From assembly GCA_025059915.1 (NCBI GenBank), contig JANXDD010000006.1:1-35944 (forward strand): 35,944 nucleotides of DNA, in the 5' to 3' direction. Shown here piece by piece: positions 8,376 to 18,294 of this stretch. The notes below the pieces were generated by a model, which saw only the letters and a list, made by a program, of their open reading frames with translations, was not told the DNA's origin and searched no databases. The DNA comes from Bacteroidia bacterium (GTDB taxonomy: Bacteria > Bacteroidota > Bacteroidia > SpSt-205). A program made the position numbers and the translations under genes. The number at the start of each line of letters is the position of its first letter. Within the stretch, counting starts at the first letter, position 1.

Positions 8376-11342
8376 ATGAAACGTTTGTTGCTTGGCGGTG
8401 CACTTGGACTGCTCTCTATCAGCTGGGGGCAAGAGATTATTCTCAGACGGGTTCAGAAAACTGCCGCTCTCACCCCTTCCTCGCAGAGAAATGAAGTCTC
8501 AACCCCGCTGTATCTAAAGGGCCGAGTACTGGATGCAAAGTCCCGAGAGCCGCTCATCGGAGCTTACGCTCGCATCCCCGGAAGCATCATAGGAGCCATC
8601 ACCGATTCCAAAGGAGAATTCCGCATCCCAACTACCCTCACAGACCCTGTCGTAGTAGAAGTATCTTACATTGGCTACCAAACCCAACAGGTTACCATAG
8701 CGCCAGCAGGAGAGCAGAGCCCTTTCAAAGAAATTTTGCTGCAAGAAGAGGAGATTGTCGGTCAAGAGGTGATCATTTCTGCCTCTCGGGTGGAGGAGCA
8801 GTTCATGCGCACGCCTATTCAGGTATCTCAGCTTTCCAGTTTAGCTCTGCGGACGAGCCCTGGCATCCTTTCAGCGCAGACGCTTTCTTTCCTTCCAGGC
8901 GTGGATGTAGTTTATACCAGCTTCACTTTCCCCGTGGTCAATGCCCGCGGCTTCAACTTCACCCAAAATCCTCGCTTTATCAACCGAGTAGATGGGGTAG
9001 AAATGCAATCCACAGCGCTCAATATACCTGTCTTGACTTTTACTGCACCGCCCGAGATAGATGTAGCCAATGTGGAAGTCATAGCAGGCCCTGCATCCGC
9101 TCTCTACGGCCCTAATGCATTCAATGGGGTAATGCTCACAAGCCTAAAGGACCCCTTTCAATATCCCGGCCTTTCAGGCTATGTCCGATTGGGGATCAAC
9201 CACATAGGAGAGAGCGAACGAGGAAGGCCGGCCCCCCTCTATGATCTGCAAGCCCGCTATGCCAAAAGCTGGAATAACCGCTGGGGTCTCAAAGTGGTTT
9301 TGCATGGACTTTTAGGAGAAGACTGGTGGGCGACAGATAGGAGTGATCGCGGAGTATATGCGGGCGCCCAGCCCCCCTATTCCACCCCTGGTCCTGAGAA
9401 CCCAGGTTATGTTCCCGTCAACGGCTACGGCTACGATGCCCGAGCGTTCCTACACAACCTTCCCTTGACTTTTTTTGATGGTAGGCCCATTCCTGCCTTC
9501 TACCTAAGCCGAACAGGCTACATGGAATCCGAGTTAATCTCTACCCGAATGCAAATCGGCAAGGTTACAGGGGGGCTATTCTACCGATTCACTGACCAGC
9601 TGATGGGGCAGATTACTTTTCATGTAGCAAATGGGCGAACCATCTATCAAGCAAACACGCGCTATGCATTGCAGGACTTCGTGTATCAAGGCTATAAAGC
9701 AGAACTGACCCATAGTAGAGGGTTTCTCCGCCTTTACACCCTCCATGAAAACGGGGGTCGTTCTATGCCATTGGGTATCTTAGGAGCGAATTTACTGAAT
9801 GTAGTTAAGCCACACACAGACTGGTTTCGTCATTATCTCCTCGCGTATGCAGGCTTCATTGATGGAAGCATAAGCCCGCAGGACAGGGCTGCATTTGAAG
9901 CTCATTATGGACGACCGGTTCCGCAGATGGGCGACCATGCGGCTGCTCGTTGGCTGGCTGACAGCGATACTCGGTTTTTGGCGACCCTTCCTTCCGTGGC
10001 TCGCGTAGCTTCATTTCTACCTGGTGGACGGTGGGATGTAGGTACCGCTCGTCCAGCACCTAATACTCCAGAACTCCGAAGGCTTGTGGATTCTTTGGCT
10101 CGGATACCTGTAACAAAAGGAGGAGCCCTATTAGTTGACAGATGTGCTCTCCACCATGCTGAAGCTCAGTATGAACTTCCCTCTGTCTGGAGTTTGCAAA
10201 CTATCGTAGGTGGAAGCTTTCGTCTTTTTGAAATAGATTCTCGTGGAACCATCTTCGCCGATACTTTGGGAAGGCCTATTTACAACTGGGAAGCTGGCGC
10301 CTACCTTCAGACTCGCCGCGGCTTTGTTCAAGATCGCCTTCAACTTACCTTGGGAGCACGCTACGATTATCGGCAGTATTTAGTTGGGCAAGTAACCCCC
10401 AGAGCAGCTCTCAGCTGGAGCTGGGATAGGAAAAGTAACCATGTCTCCAGATTCACCTATCAGATGGGCTTTCGTAATCCCATCAATGAGGCCCTTTTCA
10501 TTAATCTCCAGACAGATGCGCGCTTGATTGGTGCACTTCCGCAGACTGATAAGGCTTTGGGTATAGCTGGCACAAATAACTACACAAAATCTTCTGTGGA
10601 GGCATTTCAGACAGCTCGCGCTCAAGGCATCCCCATAGAAGAGGCCGCTAAACTTCTCCGAAGTGTCCCTATTGATGGATTGCGTCCAGAGAAAGTCCAG
10701 AGTTTTGAAGTAGGAACCCGCCACCTCCTTTTAGACCAAAAGCTTTTGATAGACATCACCTACGCCTATCAGCGCTATAAAGACTTCCATGGAAACCTTC
10801 GGCTATATGGTCCAGCGGACAAGGTAAGCAAGCTCACCCCTCAAGACGTAGAAGATAATCGCCTTTCACCCCTTTACGGGCGATACTACAATATCCCCGG
10901 AACGCCCCAAGCCCAGTTTTTGACTATCGCTCTTCAATATCGTGCTACCCGCTACCTTCTGCTCTATGCTAACTATGGCTATGCCCATGCGTGGGGCTTA
11001 GAGGAAGCTAAGGCATTAGACCCGGGCCTAAACATCTTCTTCAATACCTCTCCTCACCGAGTTAATGCAGGCATCCACCTACAGAATCTTGGCCGCTGGA
11101 ATGCGCAGCTATGGTATCAGTGGGTCCATGCCTACCTTTTTGAGTTTCCCAACTACGAGGGTATTGTCCCCACCTACAATCTCCTCCATGCTCAGGTCAG
11201 CTATCGCCTACCCAAATGGCACAGTGAGGTGCGCATAGGTGCGCAAAACCTCCTCAATTTTTATCACATTCAAGTTCCCGGAGGACCGCGCATCGGAGGG
11301 GTCTATTACATCCAGTACAGTTTTGACCCCTTGAGCCTATGA
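8376..11342 (+). CDS. TonB-dependent receptor with N-terminal carboxypeptidase-regulatory-like domain
   Basis: 988 aa. Signal peptide, LKGRVLDAKSREPLIGAYARIPGSIIGAITDSKGEFRI domain, plug-like IDVANVEVIAGPASALYGPNAFNGVM, extended beta-barrel. Confidence 0.93.
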   Translation: MKRLLLGGALGLLSISWGQEIILRRVQKTAALTPSSQRNEVSTPLYLKGRVLDAKSREPLIGAYARIPGSIIGAITDSKGEFRIPTTLTDPVVVEVSYIGYQTQQVTIAPAGEQSPFKEILLQEEEIVGQEVIISASRVEEQFMRTPIQVSQLSSLALRTSPGILSAQTLSFLPGVDVVYTSFTFPVVNARGFNFTQNPRFINRVDGVEMQSTALNIPVLTFTAPPEIDVANVEVIAGPASALYGPNAFNGVMLTSLKDPFQYPGLSGYVRLGINHIGESERGRPAPLYDLQARYAKSWNNRWGLKVVLHGLLGEDWWATDRSDRGVYAGAQPPYSTPGPENPGYVPVNGYGYDARAFLHNLPLTFFDGRPIPAFYLSRTGYMESELISTRMQIGKVTGGLFYRFTDQLMGQITFHVANGRTIYQANTRYALQDFVYQGYKAELTHSRGFLRLYTLHENGGRSMPLGILGANLLNVVKPHTDWFRHYLLAYAGFIDGSISPQDRAAFEAHYGRPVPQMGDHAAARWLADSDTRFLATLPSVARVASFLPGGRWDVGTARPAPNTPELRRLVDSLARIPVTKGGALLVDRCALHHAEAQYELPSVWSLQTIVGGSFRLFEIDSRGTIFADTLGRPIYNWEAGAYLQTRRGFVQDRLQLTLGARYDYRQYLVGQVTPRAALSWSWDRKSNHVSRFTYQMGFRNPINEALFINLQTDARLIGALPQTDKALGIAGTNNYTKSSVEAFQTARAQGIPIEEAAKLLRSVPIDGLRPEKVQSFEVGTRHLLLDQKLLIDITYAYQRYKDFHGNLRLYGPADKVSKLTPQDVEDNRLSPLYGRYYNIPGTPQAQFLTIALQYRATRYLLLYANYGYAHAWGLEEAKALDPGLNIFFNTSPHRVNAGIHLQNLGRWNAQLWYQWVHAYLFEFPNYEGIVPTYNLLHAQVSYRLPKWHSEVRIGAQNLLNFYHIQVPGGPRIGGVYYIQYSFDPLSL

Positions 11343-13435
11343 AAAAATGCATACTTTCTCTTCTGACTTTTTTGCCTCTCTGGGCTGCTCCGTGTGAGTC
11401 CTGCGGAGAAGATGCCCTTTGTCTGGGACGCTGTGCATACGAAGCCCTTTTACAAGCCCAAACTAATCAGGAAAAGCACACCGCTTCTCTAATCTTAGCC
11501 CATAGTTGGCTCAAAGGAGATTTCACAGAAGGGATACCCAGGCTCTTGTACAATATTCTGAAGGATGATGCTGTAGAAGACTCCCTGCGCCTACATGCCC
11601 TTCTCCTTTTAGCCCAAACCCATTACAAGTTGGGGAGGTCTGATTCCGCTGCGCTCTTATATGAGCAGGTGATAGAAAAAAGCTCTGCCCACCCTTTTTT
11701 GAGAGCTCGGGCTCACCTCGGTCTTGCGGGGCTTTTAGCAGATAGAGACCTACTGCGAGCGCTGGGGCATGCCGCCGAAGCTGCAGAGTTGGCAGACAAG
11801 CTCCGCGTTCCCCTCCTGACGGCCATTACTTACACTCAGTTGGCGTTCCTTACTGCCGAGCAGCGTAACCTTTCTCAGGCTATAACCTATGCGCAGCAGG
11901 CTATAGAAGCTGCCCAAAAAGCCCGAGACGCCAAGCAGTTCCACTTTCTACTCTCCTCACCTACGGCGATTTATTTAGCTGCTACAGCTAATCTCGCCTC
12001 CCTCTATGCCGAAACGGGCCGGCTCAAGGAAGCTGAAGCTCTCTATCAAAAAGTACTTACAGAAGCCCGTGGAGATAGCCTCGCTTTCGCTCAGGGAATT
12101 ATTGGTCTGAGCGGACTTTACTTCCAGCAGAAGGCGTATGCTCAGGCAGAAAAGCTACTTGTAGGGCATAAAGCCTTATTTTCTCGCCTTCCGTATAGCC
12201 TTCGCAAAGAAGCTCTGCGCCTCCAAGCTCAAATCCACATAGCTCAAAATCGGCTTGCGCCCGCCCTTGAGCTGTATGAAAAGCTTCTTCAAGAAGCAGA
12301 AACCCACGCCATGGAAAGCCACTCAGCCCGCACAGAACAGCTGCGCCTCCTCTCCGGCATTGAAACGCAGGAAATGCGCTTGCGAAGCTTAGAAGAAAGT
12401 CGGCGGCAAGAAAGGAAGTTTTACTTCATTTTGGGAGGCATAGGTCTGGTAGCTCTGGGAGCCATGGGTTTCGCGGTGTATGGAGCAAGGCGGCGAGCCA
12501 CAGAGGAACGCAGCTTCCGAGAGATTATCGCTACCCAGTCCAAAAGGATTGAGGAACAAGCCCATCGGTTAGAAAAGCAAAATGAGGAGCTCATCCGAAT
12601 TTCAGAAACTTTAGCCGAAGCCCTCTCCACAGTACAAGAATCTCATCTGGCAGCCCGTCGTCTCCAGAGAGCTATCATGCCAGACATTGAGCGTATTTTG
12701 CCAGGCTCGGCAATCTACTATCAGCCCATGCATGAGGTAGGAGGGGATTTCTATGCCTTCACTTCTAATCCCCAAGCAGCCCGCATACTTTTCATGTTAG
12801 GGGATGCCACTGGACATGGCGTGAGCGGAGCCATATTAGCGGGAATTTTCGTCTCTACCGTTCAAAACCTATTTCAACGAGACCCTTTTCAATCACCTCA
12901 AGCGCTTTTGCAAGCTCTTTTGCGGTCTACACAAGCCTTCCTACGCACCGAGGAAGATTCAAGCCCAGCTTTACCCCTGCGTGAAGGAGCTGAAATAGCC
13001 ATAGGCATAGCAGATTTCCGCACAAATAAATTACACTTTGGGTTAGCAGGAAGGGATGTGTGGCTTCTCGGTTCAGAAGGGCTGAATATATTAGATGGCG
13101 GACGGCGAGATATAGGAAGCTACACGCCAATGGATTATGAATTTCCCGTGTATGAGGAGCCTCTGAGGAAAGATGTTTCTATTATTCTTTTCACGGATGG
13201 GCTTTCAGGGGCGATTAATTCGTCGGGGCGCAAACTTGGGATTAAAGCCGTACGAACGCAGATTGAGACGGCGGAGGCACGTTCCCTCTCCGCAGAGGTC
13301 CTCAGAGACCGATTAGTAGAGATTTACAGGAGTTGGAAGCAAAATGTAGAACCAAACGACGATGTTACAATCATGGTCATTCCGACAGCGGCCCTGTATG
13401 CTTATGCAGAAAAGCGCTTTTCTGTCAAGGCTTGA
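11339..13435 (+). CDS. TPR-repeat transmembrane SpoIIE/RsbU-type PP2C phosphatase
   Basis: 698 aa. Signal peptide, TPR-like repeats, TM helix FYFILGGIGLVALGAMGFAVYGA, coiled coil, then LQRAIMPDIERILPGSAIYYQPMHEVGGDFYAF...GDATGHGVSGAI...FTDGLSGA...EPNDDVTIMVI. Confidence 0.88.
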   Translation: MKKCILSLLTFLPLWAAPCESCGEDALCLGRCAYEALLQAQTNQEKHTASLILAHSWLKGDFTEGIPRLLYNILKDDAVEDSLRLHALLLLAQTHYKLGRSDSAALLYEQVIEKSSAHPFLRARAHLGLAGLLADRDLLRALGHAAEAAELADKLRVPLLTAITYTQLAFLTAEQRNLSQAITYAQQAIEAAQKARDAKQFHFLLSSPTAIYLAATANLASLYAETGRLKEAEALYQKVLTEARGDSLAFAQGIIGLSGLYFQQKAYAQAEKLLVGHKALFSRLPYSLRKEALRLQAQIHIAQNRLAPALELYEKLLQEAETHAMESHSARTEQLRLLSGIETQEMRLRSLEESRRQERKFYFILGGIGLVALGAMGFAVYGARRRATEERSFREIIATQSKRIEEQAHRLEKQNEELIRISETLAEALSTVQESHLAARRLQRAIMPDIERILPGSAIYYQPMHEVGGDFYAFTSNPQAARILFMLGDATGHGVSGAILAGIFVSTVQNLFQRDPFQSPQALLQALLRSTQAFLRTEEDSSPALPLREGAEIAIGIADFRTNKLHFGLAGRDVWLLGSEGLNILDGGRRDIGSYTPMDYEFPVYEEPLRKDVSIILFTDGLSGAINSSGRKLGIKAVRTQIETAEARSLSAEVLRDRLVEIYRSWKQNVEPNDDVTIMVIPTAALYAYAEKRFSVKA

Positions 13436-13439
13436 GAAG

Positions 13440-13529
13440 CGGAGAGAGGGGGATTCGAACCCCCGAGCCCGCTTGTAGCGAGCTACCTGATTTCGAGTCA
13501 GGCCCGTTCGACCACTCCGGCATCTCTCC
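13440..13529 (-). tRNA. tRNA-Ser(CGA)
   Basis: Reverse complement GGAGAGA...CCTGA CTCGAAA TCAGG, long variable arm, GGGGGTTCGAATCCCCC, TCTCTCC-G. 7-bp acceptor stem; CCA not encoded. Confidence 0.96.
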
Positions 13530-13533
13530 ATCA

Positions 13534-13541
13534 CAAAAGTA
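13534..13541 (-). promoter_or_regulatory. TACTTTTG -7 box, tRNA-Ser
   Basis: TACTTTTG-TGAT-GGAGAGA; 4 nt before the mature tRNA 5' end. Confidence 0.7.
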
Positions 13542-13588
13542 AGCAACTTCGGGAACGCAAAACCTCTGGGTATTTTGTTTTCCTTCTC

Positions 13589-13786
13589 ATGAAGCTCACG
13601 GAGAATGTCGGCAGGATAGATAAAGTCATCCGCATATTAGCTGGGGCTGCCCTCGTAGGAGCAGGTATATACACTTCTATGTGGTGGCTTGCGATAATCG
13701 GTGGGATTCTCTTACTCACAGGATTAGTAGGACGGTGTGGGGTGTATTATCTCTTGGGGATAAATACCTGCCGAACTAATCGCTAA
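13589..13786 (+). CDS. DUF2892-like small membrane protein
   Basis: 65 aa, MKLTENVGRIDKVIRILAGAALVGAGIYTSMWWLAIIGGILLLTGLVGRCGVYYLLGINTC matches the DUF2892 pattern (NVG-ID+-IR--G). Confidence 0.85.
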   Translation: MKLTENVGRIDKVIRILAGAALVGAGIYTSMWWLAIIGGILLLTGLVGRCGVYYLLGINTCRTNR

Positions 13787-13804
13787 GTGGTAAGAGGGAA
13801 AGGA

Positions 13805-13824
13805 TAGGGACGCTGCCGTCCCTA
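13805..13824 (+). terminator. 8-bp stem-loop, possible terminator of the DUF2892 gene
   Basis: TAGGGACG-CTGC-CGTCCCTA perfect inverted repeat just after the 13786 stop; flanking GAGGGAAAGG/CTTTTCCTC partly extends the stem. Only a weak T-tract follows. Confidence 0.5.
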
Positions 13825-13883
13825 CTTCCCGCTTTTCCTCTGCCCTGCTCTCTTGCGTATGGATTTTTTCTACCTTCCCCCAC

Positions 13884-14564
13884 ATGAATTTTACAGCCAT
13901 TCTCCTTCTCATCGGAGCCATCTCGGCTCTGGCGCCTTACACCTATGCCCAAAATAATGCCTTCGGAGCCCGCTTAGGACTAAGCATATACCAGTATAGA
14001 ACAGACTATGCTCAGTTTTTCGCCCGAATCGGTGGTGAGGTCGGCGCTATAGGGCGGATAGAGCTCTTCTCCGGACGCAAGTCCCACCTTCATCATGCGA
14101 TTATGCCAGGCTTTGGTTATCTTATGGGACATTCTCGCCTTCTTTTAGATAGTGCGATTTACATTTCTCCTCTCACTGGTCGTCCTTTGACAGGAAATGC
14201 CCAAGCTCATACTTACACCCATTTTCTCTACCTCCAGGCCCTGTGGCGGATAAGCTTTGATAATGAAGGAGCTTTAGCTATAGCAGGCGGGCCGCAGCTC
14301 CTGCGCCTTCTAGGACAGAGCCTCATGTTGGAATACGAAACCCCTGATGGTCAGCCCATCCAAGAATGGAATAGAGTAGCCCTCTCCGATGTGGAAAAAG
14401 TCATCCCTACCTGGATTGCAAACATCAGCCTACTGGGAGAGCTTCGCTTCCGAGAAGGTTTGAATAGCGATTGGTATCTGTATATCCAGACAATTCATCA
14501 GGTCAATCGCTTCCTATGGCCTACGGGGGTTTTGATAGGAGTTGCTTGGCTGCGCAGGGCATAA
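13884..14564 (+). CDS. hypothetical outer-membrane beta-barrel-like protein
   Basis: 226 aa with signal peptide (MNFTAILLLIGAISALAPYTYAQ) and alternating amphipathic strands ending VLIGVAWLRRA. Converges on porU with 1 nt between stop codons. Confidence 0.65.
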   Translation: MNFTAILLLIGAISALAPYTYAQNNAFGARLGLSIYQYRTDYAQFFARIGGEVGAIGRIELFSGRKSHLHHAIMPGFGYLMGHSRLLLDSAIYISPLTGRPLTGNAQAHTYTHFLYLQALWRISFDNEGALAIAGGPQLLRLLGQSLMLEYETPDGQPIQEWNRVALSDVEKVIPTWIANISLLGELRFREGLNSDWYLYIQTIHQVNRFLWPTGVLIGVAWLRRA

Positions 14565-14565
14565 C

Positions 14566-17500
14566 CTACCGCAGAAGTACCAGCTTCTCCATTACCTGAG
14601 CACTTTCTCCTGTAGCTGGATTTCGTACCTCCAAGCGGTAGATATACACTCCTCGCCCCAAGCGTTCTCCATGAGCATCCAGTCCATCCCACACGATTTC
14701 CTGCGAGAGATTGCTATTGGATACGATTGGCGCGGTGAGAGTCTGCACAAGGCGCCCAGAAATGGTGTAAATCAGCACCCGAGCTTCCAAGGACTGCCCC
14801 GGCTGATTATGCTCAAAGAAAAAGCGCGTATGGGTCGTGAAAGGGTTAGGATAGTTGAAAACCCTTCCCAGCTTGAGCTTGCCTACTTCAGCGACGATGA
14901 AAGTAGTTTCTGCGCTCCCCTCTTGCCCAGCCAGGTTATAGGCACGCAGCTGGAGACGATATTCCCCCTCGGGTAAGTTAGAGAAACGGTATTCTACCTT
15001 GCCCTGATTGGGTTTATCTGGTTGGGCTCGGTAGTATTCGCTCAGGAAGTACTCTTGCCCATTTAGTATCGCTTTCAGCTCACGCCCTACCGCGAGGGAA
15101 GAGAGGTTTATTCCCAAAGTATCTGAGAAAAAGCCTATGAGTAGAGGATTTGGGTGGGTCCAGCCGCCGCTTATCCATGTAGTGTCATTGATGAAAACCT
15201 TCACCTTAGGAGAGGAAAGTGTAGAGAGCCCTGTATCGGGACAGCACACCACAAATCGGCTTTCGGCTCCAGCTGCAGTACGCCCATCCGAGGCCTGCGC
15301 CCAAGCAGATATTCTTCCATAGCCAGCTTCTGGCAGAAGGTCTATCGGTAGATAAAAAGTTAGGCGAAATCGCCCCTGCTGCACAGTAGCTTTCCCACTA
15401 AAAAGTAAAATGTCCTGACTCGTGAAAGTGGTTTGGCTAATTAAAGTTTGGCGAATGACTGGTTTATCCCAGACTCGGAGGGTTACTTCGCCGGAGAAGT
15501 CCTCTATGAGTCGTCCGGTGCCATCTTGAATTTCTCCTTCTACCTGCACTGCGCGCAGCGGTCGGAGAGTATCTGGCTGGAGGGCATCAGGCGCCCGAGA
15601 CCCCACCCGTGTAAGCACCACACGATAGTCTGGCACACCCATCGGCAGCAGGGGATCTCCCAAAAAGGCGAAAGACCGCGTATTGATAGCCATACCCCCG
15701 CCCCAGCTGCGGTTTTTCGTGCCCATCATAAGTTCTCCTAAATACACTGGCCGCTGCGCCTGCACATTGTCATAGAGGTCAGCATAAAAATTGAGAGACA
15801 GAGCAAAGTTCAGCGTAGAAAATACCTTACGCGTAGAGGTAAGGAGCCCGATGGCCCCTCGCTCCGGCAGGAAAAGCGCTTCCAGCCCACCGCTGCGAAT
15901 TTGTGGATCATCCCACTTGCCCCACTCACAAGTAGCTGTAACGAAAAAGAGATAACGCTTGACGTTCTGAAGCTGCCGTACCGCGGTAAGAGGGAAAAAC
16001 TCAAACCCTTGTAGCGTGTATTCATTCCCATGCCCCACGTAGTGAGCGATAAAGGCACCAGAATTTAGCTGCGCCAGGAGAGCGGTTTGAGCCTGAGGGA
16101 AAACCAGTCCAGAAGCCCGCGGCTGCGCCGGATAGCGGTCTATGTAAAGCTTGACTTGATCCAAATAGGGTAGGTTTTGCTGGACGGTCTGAGCTATCTG
16201 TTCAGCTTGACGGGTGTGCTCACCGCCATCCTTGTAGTCAGAAAAGAGGACAATCTTCTGAAGCCAATCTCCCCGTGTAGCGGGGTCACGCAAGTAATTA
16301 CTCAGCTTAGAAAGATAGGCTTCTAAGTCAGAAGCGCTCTGAATGGGCAGCCGAGTAATACACAAGTCCAGACCATGACTTTGAAGCATGCGGTCACGAG
16401 GATCATACCAGGCGGCTTGCGCCCCTTCACCCCAAAACCCTTCATTGTCGTCTAAAAACCCGAAAAAGTCATCACTGCCGTAAGTTGCTGGAGGGTAGAA
16501 ACTTTCACGACTTTGGTAGGTGGGGAAAAAGTTCGGATTGGGCTCGCGGAAGTTATAGCTTGCAGCTCCCACAATCAGGAGGTAGCGAGGGCGCTCTTCG
16601 GCAGAAGTAGCGCGCACATACAGCATGCGAAGGAAGTTCCGCAGCGCGCAAATGTCTGGGCGTCCTCCAGAGAATTCATTGTACAGGGCTTCTGCCGTTA
16701 CCACAACGCAGGGCCCTGCCTCTGGATGAAGCTCACAAAAACGTTGAGCCACTGAGGCATGCACCGAAGTAGTAGCTACAATAAATCGTATGCCATGTAG
16801 CGCATGAAGGTTCTGATTAGCGACCCGTCCAATCGGCCGTACCGCATAAGCACTATTCAAATCAAAGGCACAATATCGTCGCAGCGTATCCCCTGGACTC
16901 AAGAAGCTGAATCCACCCGCCGTAGCAGTAACAGACACAAGCTGAGGCTGAGTTCCATTGGTTACATCCCACAGGAAAGGTGGAAGATTGCCCTGACCTA
17001 TGACTTGCCAAAGCGTGCCTGTGGGCACATAGAAAATGCTTTGCCCGCTTTGGTAGCTGAGAGGATGGATGCCTATCGCTTCTACATAGTCTAAATACCC
17101 CTGCTGCGTCCCACTATAGGTAACTGTCAGCGTGGGAGAAGCAGGTGTAGAAAGCAAAACCCTGCTCATTTCGCCCCACTGGGCTTGGCGATTATCTGCA
17201 GGCCCTGGAATTGCTGAAATGGGGACAGTGCCCAGCGTGCTATTTCCTAAACGGACAGTAAAGCTGCTGGGAGAAAAGCTGGCATTTGCTAATTGGATGC
17301 GCAGCCATAGCGTATCGCATGCAGGCAAAGGCAGTGTAAGAGACAAAGTAGGAGAGAGCGCACTAAAGGACTCGCCAAGCCACACCCGACCAGATTTTAC
17401 TAGATTGGTCAGCTCCCGCTCATGAAAGAAAAAAGTCATGACCTGCGACCGAGGTGAAGGGGTGCCACTTGGCACAGAGGCTGCACTAATACGAGCCCCT

Positions 17501-18276
17501 ACCCCTTGATCAAAGGTCAGAAAGTAATAGCAGCTATCCGTATAGGGATTGCGCAGATGAAAGTAGGGACGATTAGCGTTTCTCAAAGGATACCATGCAT
17601 GGGGGCTCTCTGCCCAGAAATAGGCTACATCTTGAGGGTCCCACCGTCCATCACTTTCGCCGGGGAAAAACAAGGGAATTTCCACTAAGTCATCCGGCTG
17701 AACTGCGTTATTTTCTTGTGGCAGGGGGCCCCCTACTTGCCCATAAAGCCGAAGCTGACGAGGATCTACTGAAGAGGGGTCTATTCCAAGCGCTTGAAGG
17801 GTCTGAGTGGTAATCTGATAGATCCCTCCTTCGCCTGTGGCAATTTTGTACCATGTGCCATTAGCGAGGACGGACTGAGAGGCAAAAAGGGCTGAAGAGC
17901 GCCGCAGGGAAGACTGCGTACTTACAGGCTCTATTTGATACCTTGGAAGTTCGGTACAAAACCGCAGACGGCGTCCTGAACGGTGGATTTGCCAGCGATA
18001 CTGGAGTAAGTACTGAACCGGGCGCCCTTGAATGTATAACGGCTCATCTAAGCCTACCCACTCCGCAGGATACCACTCCTGCTGAGGCTCCCAAGGGATG
18101 TCCTTTATCCACTGGGAGAAATCTCCTGTGCTATCGCGCGTAGGAGGCTCTGAAACTTCTTTTAGACGATATTCTCCCTCTAATACCTTTACTACAGGCG
18201 GAGGAAGCTGAGGCAAGTAAGGATCAAACCGCACACTTTGAGCCCAGAGCAAGCCAAGCCCCCAAATCAAACGCAT
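14566..18276 (-). CDS. porU: type IX secretion system C25-family sortase PorU
   Basis: 1236 aa. C25 (gingipain-type) dyad motifs HYVGHG and FFVTATCEWGKWDDP, PRYLLIVGAASYN, YGSDDFFGFLDDNEGFW; C-terminal VFNYPNPFTTHTRFFFEHN...GVYIYRLEVRN domain. Confidence 0.9.
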   Translation of the reverse strand: MRLIWGLGLLWAQSVRFDPYLPQLPPPVVKVLEGEYRLKEVSEPPTRDSTGDFSQWIKDIPWEPQQEWYPAEWVGLDEPLYIQGRPVQYLLQYRWQIHRSGRRLRFCTELPRYQIEPVSTQSSLRRSSALFASQSVLANGTWYKIATGEGGIYQITTQTLQALGIDPSSVDPRQLRLYGQVGGPLPQENNAVQPDDLVEIPLFFPGESDGRWDPQDVAYFWAESPHAWYPLRNANRPYFHLRNPYTDSCYYFLTFDQGVGARISAASVPSGTPSPRSQVMTFFFHERELTNLVKSGRVWLGESFSALSPTLSLTLPLPACDTLWLRIQLANASFSPSSFTVRLGNSTLGTVPISAIPGPADNRQAQWGEMSRVLLSTPASPTLTVTYSGTQQGYLDYVEAIGIHPLSYQSGQSIFYVPTGTLWQVIGQGNLPPFLWDVTNGTQPQLVSVTATAGGFSFLSPGDTLRRYCAFDLNSAYAVRPIGRVANQNLHALHGIRFIVATTSVHASVAQRFCELHPEAGPCVVVTAEALYNEFSGGRPDICALRNFLRMLYVRATSAEERPRYLLIVGAASYNFREPNPNFFPTYQSRESFYPPATYGSDDFFGFLDDNEGFWGEGAQAAWYDPRDRMLQSHGLDLCITRLPIQSASDLEAYLSKLSNYLRDPATRGDWLQKIVLFSDYKDGGEHTRQAEQIAQTVQQNLPYLDQVKLYIDRYPAQPRASGLVFPQAQTALLAQLNSGAFIAHYVGHGNEYTLQGFEFFPLTAVRQLQNVKRYLFFVTATCEWGKWDDPQIRSGGLEALFLPERGAIGLLTSTRKVFSTLNFALSLNFYADLYDNVQAQRPVYLGELMMGTKNRSWGGGMAINTRSFAFLGDPLLPMGVPDYRVVLTRVGSRAPDALQPDTLRPLRAVQVEGEIQDGTGRLIEDFSGEVTLRVWDKPVIRQTLISQTTFTSQDILLFSGKATVQQGRFRLTFYLPIDLLPEAGYGRISAWAQASDGRTAAGAESRFVVCCPDTGLSTLSSPKVKVFINDTTWISGGWTHPNPLLIGFFSDTLGINLSSLAVGRELKAILNGQEYFLSEYYRAQPDKPNQGKVEYRFSNLPEGEYRLQLRAYNLAGQEGSAETTFIVAEVGKLKLGRVFNYPNPFTTHTRFFFEHNQPGQSLEARVLIYTISGRLVQTLTAPIVSNSNLSQEIVWDGLDAHGERLGRGVYIYRLEVRNPATGESAQVMEKLVLLR

Positions 18277-18280
18277 GTAG

Positions 18281-18288
18281 CAAAGATA
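18281..18288 (-). promoter_or_regulatory. TATCTTTG -7 box, porU
   Basis: TATCTTTG-CTAC-ATG(18276); 4-nt spacer, between tRNA-Lys and porU. Confidence 0.65.
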
Positions 18289-18294
18289 GCCCCG

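Noticed and set aside
13313-13546. ORFs 13313..13546(-) and 13333..13542(+)
   Set aside because: They read through tRNA-Ser; GFESPSL/GERGIRTPEP peptides are classic spurious translations of tRNA sequence.
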